Assembly (NCBI GenBank): GCA_964402065.1
Contig: CAYOAN010000005.1
Location: 162,660 to 226,659 of the forward strand
Direction: 5' to 3'
Length of the DNA: 64,000 nt
From: CAIWMF01 sp964402065
GTDB lineage: Bacteria; Verrucomicrobiota; Verrucomicrobiia; Chthoniobacterales; UBA6821
Shown here: piece by piece, positions 1 to 8,272 of the stretch
Layout: the number at the start of each line of letters is the position of its first letter
Numbering within the stretch: position 1 is the first letter of the stretch
Notes under the pieces: generated by a model
What the model was told of the DNA's origin: nothing
The model's database searches: none
What the model saw: the letters and a program-made list of their open reading frames with translations, nothing else
Translations under genes and position numbers: made by a program

Positions 1-1145
1 TTGGCTGGCGATGGAGTAATGGGGATTGCTGAGGTCGAATAATAGGATGTCCCATCATCACCAATTGCTAAAAAGCCGGCTTGATTTGCAGTAACAAGTC
101 TGACTGGTTGAGGGAAAAGATCGGTAGAGAAAACAAAGTTATTATTCAAAACCCTAGAATCAGAAAAAAGAGAGAGAGGTGTTCCTGTCTTTGCCTCATA
201 CCCAACAGCAACCCAATTTTGCTGGTAAGAAGCACATTGGAAAATGTTAATGAGTGGTAATAGCGGATCTTCTATTTGAAGGCCACTGAAGTTGGGGTCT
301 CCTAAGGTGGTGGAATCATGATAGGCATAAGAAATGCCACTCAAAGTATCATTTACTAAGAAAGTTTTGTTCTGATAGATCAATAATTGATTTCTCAAAA
401 TGGAATAGGGAATGGAATAGCTCCAGTTTTTTCCATCAGCTGAAATGAGAGACCCAAGGATGGGAATGTCTTGGAATAACAAAAAGCCACAAAGAGTTGA
501 TTGTCCTGGCGGCAGAGCAAAACAGAGTTGAAATTGATTGTCAATAGGAGCTCCAGAGGGAGCAATATTCGTATAAATTACTTTTCTTGAAATGCCGCTT
601 GGAGGTGTAGTTTCAACCCAATTGATCCCATCAGTAGTGATCGCAATGGCTCCATCTTTTCCTGTCATGACACCCATTTTTTGTGAAAAAGCAGCGTTGT
701 CATAATGGCCTTTTCCTCCAAAGACAAGACTTTGAGCCCAAGTTTTTCCATTATCCGAAGAGGTCGCAATAACAGGCTTTCCGCTGCTGTGATCCGTTCC
801 CATAGCCACAAAACGACCAAGGCCGTACTGGAGGTTGCTTGCATCCGCTCCAAGGAACGGTTGTTTTTTTTGCCACCCTAAGATGAGGTTAGCGTGATCT
901 AATAAATAAAAACTGTAAGTTTTAGTGGTGCTATCACTAGCAACAGCAACAAAGTCGCAGGCGATAGCATTCGTTGAAGCTGCTATAGCCAATGGATGCG
1001 AGGGAAGTTTATTGGGGAGAGGAACGATTTGCCATCCCATAGCTGCTGTCCCATTGCTTTGTTGAACAAGAGCAAAGCCAGTTGTTGAACAGAGAAGGAT
1101 AGTAGTGCAAATGATTGCTAAGGAGAGAGCGCGGCGAGATATCAT
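1..1145 (-). CDS. Exported Asp-box (BNR-like) repeat protein, partial
   Basis: This frame is open without a stop from the ATG at 1145 to the left edge, giving at least 381 residues with the C-terminus missing. The N-terminus MISRRALSLAIICTTILLCS is a plausible Sec signal peptide ending near GFA. The mature part has Asp-box-like motifs (SSDNGKTW, then TTDGINW and SADGKNW), which occur at beta-hairpin turns of sialidase-like beta-propellers. I infer an exported or surface beta-propeller. Enzymatic activity cannot be claimed without the catalytic Arg triad. It starts 98 bp after the ABC operon ends on the same strand, with no clear Shine-Dalgarno sequence. Confidence 0.75.
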   Translation of the reverse strand, partial: MISRRALSLAIICTTILLCSTTGFALVQQSNGTAAMGWQIVPLPNKLPSHPLAIAASTNAIACDFVAVASDSTTKTYSFYLLDHANLILGWQKKQPFLGADASNLQYGLGRFVAMGTDHSSGKPVIATSSDNGKTWAQSLVFGGKGHYDNAAFSQKMGVMTGKDGAIAITTDGINWVETTPPSGISRKVIYTNIAPSGAPIDNQFQLCFALPPGQSTLCGFLLFQDIPILGSLISADGKNWSYSIPYSILRNQLLIYQNKTFLVNDTLSGISYAYHDSTTLGDPNFSGLQIEDPLLPLINIFQCASYQQNWVAVGYEAKTGTPLSLFSDSRVLNNNFVFSTDLFPQPVRLVTANQAGFLAIGDDGTSYYSTSAIPITPSPA

Positions 1146-1243
1146 GAGAAGGTGGGATTGAGGGGGGGCTAGGTAACAATAGTTAAAGAAATGAACGCTA
1201 TGAAAAAGTGTTCTCAGAACTTCTCAGGAGGTTCTCAGTAGCT

Positions 1244-2647
1244 TTACTTTTTCAAAAAAGACAAATCAATTTTGTCGAGTGCATCAACAGGAATTTGTCG
1301 CAAGTCAGGAGCGTTGTTGACTCGAGCATAGAGCTTCGATCCAGGGGTGTTCATTGGCGTGCCAAAAAGCACTTCCGAAACAACGTAATCCCCAGCATCA
1401 TGATCAGGTGTGTTTTCAGAAAGATGAGCAGTAAAGCGAATGCTAGCAATGGCATCATTCGACGAATTGAGGCTTAAATCTTTAAGGAGTTTTGGGGTTG
1501 CTGTTTCAAAACCAAGTACCTCAATTTTTTCAAGAGTATCAACAAATCGCTGCACTTCGCTTCCCAGAACAAAGGAGGTATTATTCCCTTCTGTAACCCA
1601 CGCATCGCCGCTGTCTACTTGATGCCTTAAGCAAACCGAAGTCTCTTTTTTAGTAATGGTAATTTTATCAATGGTATCCAAGTTTACCGAAAAAAGTTGA
1701 TGATCTCTTAGCTGATCAGGAGAAATCAAAAAAGCTTTTTCAACAGCAGCTGAAATTTTAAAAATAGCCTTTCGTTCCGAGGAACGAACATAAATAGAGG
1801 GCATGGTAAATGCATCTTTTTCGGTGGAGACATTCCCAAGCCAAAGATGAATGGGCGTCTCGCTTCCCGCCTGGAAGAAAGTGAGTTCAGCACGTGGCTG
1901 TTCTAATCCATAGCGAGCAAGGTCATTCGTATCATCGCCTTCTACGCGAGCTAGAATAGGAGCTTGAAGTACGGGAGTGATCCAGTCTTTCAAAGCACGA
2001 TCACTAACTGTTGAGTCCATTGGCTGAGACATGTGCCAATGATCGTCATTGAAACAAAGTGAAAGCTCTCCGAGTTCATGGTGAAGTTGAATCGCTTTCA
2101 ATTGATCGAATGCTAGGTTGGTGAGCAAATGATCTCGAAAATAGTCACGGGATCGGAAAGCTTGGTCCGAGAGTGCGGATGGAATAATAACGACACTTTT
2201 CTTATTGTTCACTTTGGCGAAAATTGATTTCTCCCCGACAGCTTCATTTCCAAAATAGATGATTTGATCAGGCCCCCCTTCTTGATGAAACAGAAGAGAA
2301 CGATGTGGGGTTTGCAGACCTAATTCAGCAAGACTTAATTTATTTTTTAATTCTTTAACGTGAACGCAATCAAAAGGCTTAAGGTTGGAGGCAAGGTTGA
2401 GAAGGCGTGCGATTTCTTCTTCGTCGCCTCGATCCGGCGGGGTAGTGGAAATGTTCCAACTTTGTCTTTCTCGCTTTAAAGAAAAAGTATTATTTCCATC
2501 AGTGATGATGACTTCTGTGACTTTGCCTGGGTCGATCTGGAGCAAATGAGAGTCAGCAGACGCTTCAACTTTTTTTTCAAAAAAACGAAGCCAAATAAAA
2601 AGAGCTAAGACGACACAAAATAATGCTAAAAGTCCTTTTAATTTCAT
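1244..2647 (-). CDS. DUF4340-type membrane-anchored protein
   Basis: About 467 residues with one N-terminal transmembrane helix (MKLKGLLALFCVVLALFIWL) followed by a large extracytoplasmic region. The pattern, including repeated ELGL/YGLEQP-type beta segments, fits the DUF4340 family that accompanies GldG-like ABC auxiliary proteins. I chose the ATG at 2647 because it overlaps the upstream TGA as ATGA, the usual sign of translational coupling. A longer upstream start would run into the preceding gene. It is the last gene of the five-gene ABC operon. Its biochemical role is unknown; by context it is an accessory of an ABC-2 system acting on the envelope. Confidence 0.8.
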   Translation of the reverse strand: MKLKGLLALFCVVLALFIWLRFFEKKVEASADSHLLQIDPGKVTEVIITDGNNTFSLKRERQSWNISTTPPDRGDEEEIARLLNLASNLKPFDCVHVKELKNKLSLAELGLQTPHRSLLFHQEGGPDQIIYFGNEAVGEKSIFAKVNNKKSVVIIPSALSDQAFRSRDYFRDHLLTNLAFDQLKAIQLHHELGELSLCFNDDHWHMSQPMDSTVSDRALKDWITPVLQAPILARVEGDDTNDLARYGLEQPRAELTFFQAGSETPIHLWLGNVSTEKDAFTMPSIYVRSSERKAIFKISAAVEKAFLISPDQLRDHQLFSVNLDTIDKITITKKETSVCLRHQVDSGDAWVTEGNNTSFVLGSEVQRFVDTLEKIEVLGFETATPKLLKDLSLNSSNDAIASIRFTAHLSENTPDHDAGDYVVSEVLFGTPMNTPGSKLYARVNNAPDLRQIPVDALDKIDLSFLKK

Positions 2648-4140
2648 GAACGGCGCCTCCAAAAAAATACGAATCCAACCATTGCTCCCAATAAAGGAAT
2701 GCAGAGCATTGACCAAAGGATGATTTGCTGCATTTGTTCCTCAGGAAGATTTAAAGTGAAATACGTTTTCATTTTCACGGTGTTACCTGCGAGTTGTACG
2801 CGATCAATGAGTCCGTTAAGTGAGCTAGAAAAGAAATCAAGATTGATGGCGCCAATACTTTTATCCTGAATAAAATCACTATTGCCAACAACAATCATGC
2901 GAGCAGCGCTCACAGCGACACGATCGTCGTGCAGCGCTCCTAAATCGGCAATGGCTGCGATCGTGAGTGGAGAAGAGAAGTCTTTTCCTTCGATCAAAGC
3001 AAGTTCTTTTCCCGCTTCATGCTCTTCTAGTTTACACCCCCAAAATCCAGGAGCAGCTTGGATCAGCGGGCGACGTTGTAATTTTGGTGAGGCTGTAGGA
3101 GTCGGTAGTGAAGAAGAGTTGGATCCAGTAAAGCTCTCGCCAGCTTGCAAGGAAGTGATATCTAAAGATTCTGTAGGCCCTGCAAAAGCAATGTTGAGAC
3201 CTAAAAATGGTTTGGTAAGTTCGCAGCCTGGGACAAAAAGGCCCATGACGGTGTGCGAAGTCGCTGCTTGATTTCCTGCAGGATAAGAAGGAAAGAGGCG
3301 GTCTCCATGAGGAAAAATGCCAGCTGCTTGAATCACTTCAAAAAGGTGAGGTGTTGTAGCTGTGGGGTCGAGTAAAATGAAAAGACGACCAGCATGTTGC
3401 CAATAATTTTTTAATGTCTCAGCTTCTTCTTCTGACAAATCATACGAAGCTCCTAAGACGATGACGAGGGAAGCATCTGAAGGAACCTGCCCTTGGGTTA
3501 TAGCAAGGTTTAAAAGTTGAACTTCAATATGCTGATGCTGAAGATAGCGGCCAATAATTTCTAGAGGAGCTGTGCCGGGAATTTTTTCTCCATGTCCTTG
3601 GAGAAAGTAAACTTTTTTCGATGGGATCTGGCTTAGCTCCATCAGCGCAGCATTAATGATTTGTTCGCCGCGGAAAGAAATAAGGCGTAGAGGTTCTCTA
3701 GAAGCTGAGTCTTGGCGGTCATAATCACCCAATTCTTGGAAAGGAATAATTTTAGTATGATCCATGTAGTCAATAACAATGGCATTTTCATTGGAATTGA
3801 AATGATAGCGCTGTTGCAATTCACGAGCGCGGTTAAGATCTCGAATAGGATCTAGGTATTCGACAATCAAATTTTCTTGTGCCTTGATTTGATATTCTTG
3901 CATCAATGCTTCCAAATCTTCAAAGAGTTCAGATCCTTCCATTGAAGAATTGGGAGAAAAATAGATGATCATGTGGGCAGGGCGCTTAATCCCTGAAAAG
4001 AGGACTGCGCCTTGCTCTGAAAGGGAAAAACGGTGTGATCGTGAGAAATCACATCGTGCGTAATGGCGTGATGCTAGCTCATTGAGGCTGAGCAGCAGCA
4101 GCAGTGCTAATAAAAATTGAATAAAGAACGAAGGGCGCAT
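2644..4140 (-). CDS. GldG-like ABC-transporter auxiliary protein
   Basis: 498 residues. One hydrophobic segment sits at the N-terminus (FFIQFLLALLLLLSLNELAS) and one at the C-terminus (IILWSMLCIPLLGAMVGFVF, then RRRS). The large periplasmic domain between them includes VYFLQGHGEK near the middle, a motif typical of the ABC_transp_aux/GldG family. In Bacteroidetes GldG works with GldA and GldF in gliding or type IX secretion; homologues elsewhere have no assigned role. Its ATG overlaps the permease stop as TGATG, and its own stop overlaps the DUF4340 start as ATGA, so all three are probably translationally coupled. Confidence 0.85.
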   Translation of the reverse strand: MRPSFFIQFLLALLLLLSLNELASRHYARCDFSRSHRFSLSEQGAVLFSGIKRPAHMIIYFSPNSSMEGSELFEDLEALMQEYQIKAQENLIVEYLDPIRDLNRARELQQRYHFNSNENAIVIDYMDHTKIIPFQELGDYDRQDSASREPLRLISFRGEQIINAALMELSQIPSKKVYFLQGHGEKIPGTAPLEIIGRYLQHQHIEVQLLNLAITQGQVPSDASLVIVLGASYDLSEEEAETLKNYWQHAGRLFILLDPTATTPHLFEVIQAAGIFPHGDRLFPSYPAGNQAATSHTVMGLFVPGCELTKPFLGLNIAFAGPTESLDITSLQAGESFTGSNSSSLPTPTASPKLQRRPLIQAAPGFWGCKLEEHEAGKELALIEGKDFSSPLTIAAIADLGALHDDRVAVSAARMIVVGNSDFIQDKSIGAINLDFFSSSLNGLIDRVQLAGNTVKMKTYFTLNLPEEQMQQIILWSMLCIPLLGAMVGFVFFWRRRS

Positions 4141-4895
4141 CAGTTTTTATAGCGACATTTTTTAAAAATACAAACCGTGAGAAACAGCGTAAAGCCTGTC
4201 ATGCTGCAATACCAAACAATAGGGCGCGTATCAATCAACCCACGTGAAAAAGCCGTCATGTGTTCCATGAGAGAAAAACGAGTTGCAAGCATGTGCATCG
4301 TGGGAGATTGATTTCTATGGAGAAATAAAATCATTCCCATGAAAAAGAACAGTGCCATGAAGGAACAGGAAATCATACCCGCGATGATCTGATGTTTCGT
4401 GAGCGTGGAGGCGAGGCATCCAATAGAAAGAAAAAACATGCCGATGAGGAGCAACATGCCATACGCTCCCACATAGGCTCCATAACTAGCTGCGGCAATT
4501 TGATGTGCAGAAGGCCAGAAGAGAATGAAATAAAAAAGCGTTGGAGCCCAAGCAAGAAGGAAAAGAAAAAGAGCGGCGAAAAATTTTGATAAAATAATCG
4601 AAGCGTCAGCAACAGGGGCCGTAACCAAAGTTTCCATGGTTCCGAGGCGATACTCTTCTGAAAAAAGATGCATCGTTAGCAAGGGAATGAGTAGTAAAAA
4701 AGCGATCCAAAAAAAGAGCGTATTAAAAAAAGCCTCAACAATCGTGGTTTCGGTTGGTCCGTGATTGAGGGCATTCACAGCCGCACAAAAATTAAATCCT
4801 GTGAGGAGCAAAAAAAAGAACAACAAAACCGTAGCTCGTGGCGTGCAAAAATAGGCAGCCACCTCACGTTTCCAAAGAATCCAAAAAGAGCGCAT
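4140..4895 (-). CDS. ABC-2 type permease (GldF-like)
   Basis: 251 residues with about six transmembrane helices. It has the family's cytoplasmic segment EEYRLGTMETLVTAPVAD after the second helix, which couples ABC-2 permeases to their ATPase. Length and motif match GldF/NosY-type permeases. The ATPase gene ends 17 bp upstream, and the next gene starts within the stop (TGATG). I infer an inner-membrane channel subunit of an envelope-related exporter. The substrate is not evident from sequence. Confidence 0.88.
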   Translation of the reverse strand: MRSFWILWKREVAAYFCTPRATVLLFFFLLLTGFNFCAAVNALNHGPTETTIVEAFFNTLFFWIAFLLLIPLLTMHLFSEEYRLGTMETLVTAPVADASIILSKFFAALFLFLLAWAPTLFYFILFWPSAHQIAAASYGAYVGAYGMLLLIGMFFLSIGCLASTLTKHQIIAGMISCSFMALFFFMGMILFLHRNQSPTMHMLATRFSLMEHMTAFSRGLIDTRPIVWYCSMTGFTLFLTVCIFKKCRYKN

Positions 4896-4912
4896 GAAAA
4901 GAAGGGTTAACT

Positions 4913-5608
4913 TTATTTTTCTAGTGATGTAGCAGGAGTTGGGCCAATTTTTTGTAATTCTTCTGCATTACCAAAAAAGATAATTTTTCCATCGTGCAAG
5001 AAAAGAAAACGGTCACAGATAGTAAGTGCTTCTTGCATGTAGTGAGTAGAAAGTAAGACCGTATGTCGGGGAGCCAAGCTTTTAATGAGGTGTGAAATCT
5101 GGTGTTGTTGTGTCAGATCTAGTCCTAGTGTTGGCTCATCAAAAAGCAGGAGTGGAGGTTCGTTGACAAGAGCATCGGCTAATCCAACACGCTGGCGATA
5201 GCCTTTGGAGAGAGAGTTAATGAGATTTTTTTCTACGGACCGAAGAGAGCAGAGGTCCATAACATCCAACGTTTTTTCAGCAATGCGACGAGCAGGAATG
5301 CCCTTGAGAGCAGCGCGGTAAGCAAGGTATTCATGGACGCGCATTTCAGGATAAAGAGGGGCTCCTTCGGGAAGATAGCCGAGGCGCCGACGAATATCGT
5401 GAGGGTATTTCAATAGGTCGATCCCGTCCACCGTGATGGTTCCAGCGTCAGGTGGTAAGTAAGTGGAAAGAATTTTCAGGAGGGTGCTCTTTCCTGCTCC
5501 ATTAGATCCAAGAAGTCCTATGATCTCTCCTTTTCTAACATGAAAAGAAACAGAATTTAGCGCCTCGACAGAACCAAAATTTTTGGAGAGTGCTTCAACG
5601 AGGATCAT
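4913..5608 (-). CDS. ABC transporter ATP-binding protein (GldA-like)
   Basis: 231 residues with a complete ABC ATPase core: Walker A GSNGAGKST (34-42), a signature in the variant form LSKGYRQRV (133-141), Walker B LLLFDEPT (153-160), and the switch His in LSTHY (about 189). It drives the ABC-2 permease encoded immediately downstream. Its ATG overlaps the stop of the preceding large exported protein as ATGA, tying that unknown protein to the transporter operon. The variant signature is common in the GldA/NatA group. Confidence 0.92.
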   Translation of the reverse strand: MILVEALSKNFGSVEALNSVSFHVRKGEIIGLLGSNGAGKSTLLKILSTYLPPDAGTITVDGIDLLKYPHDIRRRLGYLPEGAPLYPEMRVHEYLAYRAALKGIPARRIAEKTLDVMDLCSLRSVEKNLINSLSKGYRQRVGLADALVNEPPLLLFDEPTLGLDLTQQHQISHLIKSLAPRHTVLLSTHYMQEALTICDRFLFLHDGKIIFFGNAEELQKIGPTPATSLEK

Positions 5609-8079
5609 GTTGGAGAAGAAGATGGAGGTGTGTGTTTATGCCAGAAATAATAAAAGTAAGAAAGGATCAAAATCAATGCTGTTGGAACGTGAGAGAAAAA
5701 TAGTGAACTAGTGGAGTAGAAAAATCCATTTCTTATGCTTTGTCTGGCATTTTGGTCAAGGTATGGCGATATGTATCTTTCCCAGCAATCACGATTCTTT
5801 AAGCTATTATTTTCTTCTTCAAGAAAATGACGAAGCTTGTTTAAGGTAAGCAAACTGTCCTTGCCATCAAGTACTGTATCATCATGAATTGCAAATGACT
5901 GATGAAGCCTAGTAGTAATTGCCTCTAATTGAGCTTTTGTGGGAGCTTCTTCAAAAAACGCACGTTCTTGGATAAAGCGAGCAATGTAGTCGAGAGCAGC
6001 CTTGCGATGCTGTAGGTTGGCAGCTGTTAGTTGTGATTGATCGATTTTAACGAGGCTAGAGGTAGCGTCCTTGTGGAAGGGGTTGTATAGAGACAAGGTC
6101 GTATCTAGTTTTAATACTCGATTTGACAGATCATCATCAGTGTTGGGTCTGGATAATAGAGCTGCAAAATCTTCAAAAGACATATTTGGCTTAATAAAAA
6201 AGCTGTTTTGATAGACTGATTGATCATGGGTGTACTCCCGAGGGGGAATAGCCTCTGTTGACGAGGCTGTCGCTTGTGAGGAATAACTAGCTGATGCATC
6301 AAAATTATCTCTTAAAAAATGAATGAGTTCTTGCAGTGTTAATGGATTTTTACATGCTAGCTTAGCTTCGAAAACATCTTTGAATTTTTGAACAACTTCA
6401 ATCCCGTGCCGATGATGAAGACCAAGTAATATCAGCTTGATGCCAGCAGCCCATGCTCTACGATGTTGGTCTTTTGCTTTTTGTCTTAAAGACGCCCATG
6501 AAGGTTCGTCATAAACACCTTGTAACGCAATTCTCCCATGGTAGCCTATAATAGCATCTTTATAAGAGTCTGTTTTGAAAGAGGGCAGATCATTTAAAAA
6601 TGCAAAAGTGGTCTGCGGTGGTATATCAGAATTGGAAACAAAAAATTTGCTCTCGTCGAGAGTATTTTCTAAATCAGCAATGCTACTCTTTAATCTGTCG
6701 TTTTTAGAAAGCTGCTCTAATTTACCAGTAATGTCCTTCTTGAGTTGCGTTAAGCTGCCGCATTTTTCTTCAATCCATGCTTCATCTTCAATGGCTGAAT
6801 AAGAGGACATAGCTTGCTGAAGATGCTCTAGCAGGTTTTTCATAAAAGCTACTTTGTTTTTTAAAATTTGGTTCATTTCAGAGGGAGTTGTATGGCTATC
6901 CGCTTCGTGTTGGATTAAATAGAGACTCTTTTTTATGAAGGATTTTTGTTCTTGAAGAGTCTTGAAACTAGTTCTAGCTGCATCAACTGTTTTTCTTGAA
7001 GAGGTTGCTTCGATGAGAGAAAAGTCAGCTTCAACTTTTTCAAGAAGTTGTTGAGTGCGTATACAATGGTCTTTGAGGTCTGAAGCTGCGTTTTCTTCGT
7101 AGGGACTTGGAGGTTGTATCGCTTGAGAGGGATATCGTATTATCGACGTTTCAAGAGGACTCTCTGTAGAAAAAGTCTCCTTTTGGTCTAATACAGACAT
7201 GTGGTTGACATCATTGATGGGCTGGGTATTGCTTTCCAACGGTTGATGCTTTAGCTGCAATAATAATTGCTGTAATACTTCTTGCACGACAGTGACCTGG
7301 TCCGTATTCATGTTGATGTAGCGAGGAGAGTCATAGCCCAAAACAAAAAATTGAGACTCTCGCACCAAGTCAATGAGCTGGTGAAGCAAGGAACAATCAG
7401 AGTCACTTATACTTTGGATGAGGGTAGGATTCACGTTGTCCAAGGTGATTGTTGTGTTGGCCAACTCGCTACGTTGAAAATCTGATAAGAGGTTTTGAAG
7501 TGCTTGCTCGCCAATTTGATGAATTTTTTGTAATGCGTTTTCTACAGTATTTTCTTGAATACTAACGGTGGTCATCGAACTTACAGAAAGGCGATTGGAG
7601 GACTTTTGGTCTGCTGTTACGGCAGTTCGTTTTGCTAGGTATGTACAGAGCCACTCATATTCAAGCTGATAGAGTTTTATACGATTTTCCAAGGAGGAGC
7701 GTGAATAGTCTACTATTTCTCTTTTTTTTGCTTCTGCTGAGATCGTCGCTTCAATAGTGCTTCGGTCTTCTTGTGAATTAATAAACGTAGTGATGCGTTC
7801 CTCTTTGGGTTGTTCTTCTAGCGCCTGTAATCTTTTAACAACCTCTTCTCTCTTCCCTGTAACTTCGCTGTCTGCATCGCGACGACTTTGGGCGGTGATA
7901 TCTTCAGGCATGCCGGTAACTTCGGGAGCTCTAGGTCCTGATAATTGGTGAGGTGAGTGTTCAAAAACTGTATTAGAACGACCTGCTCCTGGTAGCCCTG
8001 GAAAACTAAATAGCGACACATCTGTTCCAACAAAAAGAAACAGGAGTGTTAGAATCAGTGTGTGAATGGAGCGATTCAT
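5605..8079 (-). CDS. Large exported coiled-coil protein, C-terminally anchored, first gene of ABC operon
   Basis: 824 residues that I do not recognise. The N-terminus (MNRSIHTLILTLLFLFVGTD) is a probable signal peptide. Most of the rest is predicted helical and coiled coil, rich in Gln, Ser, Glu and Lys. A hydrophobic helix (about 790-812, VPTALILILSYFYYFW) followed by HKHTPPSSSPT suggests a C-terminal membrane anchor with most of the protein in the periplasm. Its TGA overlaps the ABC ATPase start (ATGA), so it is co-translated with the transporter. A scaffold or substrate-adaptor role is inference. A possible minus-strand promoter is TTGATT (8118-8123) with TATATT (8093-8098), spacing 19. 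Confidence 0.75.
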   Translation of the reverse strand: MNRSIHTLILTLLFLFVGTDVSLFSFPGLPGAGRSNTVFEHSPHQLSGPRAPEVTGMPEDITAQSRRDADSEVTGKREEVVKRLQALEEQPKEERITTFINSQEDRSTIEATISAEAKKREIVDYSRSSLENRIKLYQLEYEWLCTYLAKRTAVTADQKSSNRLSVSSMTTVSIQENTVENALQKIHQIGEQALQNLLSDFQRSELANTTITLDNVNPTLIQSISDSDCSLLHQLIDLVRESQFFVLGYDSPRYINMNTDQVTVVQEVLQQLLLQLKHQPLESNTQPINDVNHMSVLDQKETFSTESPLETSIIRYPSQAIQPPSPYEENAASDLKDHCIRTQQLLEKVEADFSLIEATSSRKTVDAARTSFKTLQEQKSFIKKSLYLIQHEADSHTTPSEMNQILKNKVAFMKNLLEHLQQAMSSYSAIEDEAWIEEKCGSLTQLKKDITGKLEQLSKNDRLKSSIADLENTLDESKFFVSNSDIPPQTTFAFLNDLPSFKTDSYKDAIIGYHGRIALQGVYDEPSWASLRQKAKDQHRRAWAAGIKLILLGLHHRHGIEVVQKFKDVFEAKLACKNPLTLQELIHFLRDNFDASASYSSQATASSTEAIPPREYTHDQSVYQNSFFIKPNMSFEDFAALLSRPNTDDDLSNRVLKLDTTLSLYNPFHKDATSSLVKIDQSQLTAANLQHRKAALDYIARFIQERAFFEEAPTKAQLEAITTRLHQSFAIHDDTVLDGKDSLLTLNKLRHFLEEENNSLKNRDCWERYISPYLDQNARQSIRNGFFYSTSSLFFSHVPTALILILSYFYYFWHKHTPPSSSPT

Positions 8080-8130
8080 GTTAAGAGAGGAGAATATAGG
8101 TGTGCGACAGTGATTTTAATCAATTGAAGA

Positions 8131-8158
8131 TTGAAAAAAAACGAGCGGTAACTATAAT
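8131..8158 (+). promoter_or_regulatory. Sigma-70-like promoter of sucAB
   Basis: A -35 box TTGAAA (8131-8136) and a perfect -10 box TATAAT (8153-8158) are 16 bp apart, in the divergent spacer between the ABC operon and sucA. The start point would be near 8165, giving a leader of roughly 110 nt before the ATG at 8273. No operator was recognised. Confidence 0.6.
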
Positions 8159-8272
8159 GCAACACTTTTGTTAAGGCCATGTCTTTCTTTTTAATAGTTT
8201 TGATAGAGGTAACCTCTAGTCTTGCAGAGTCAAAAGGAATCAGCTAGAGTCACTCTCCCCAAAAAAATTGTT

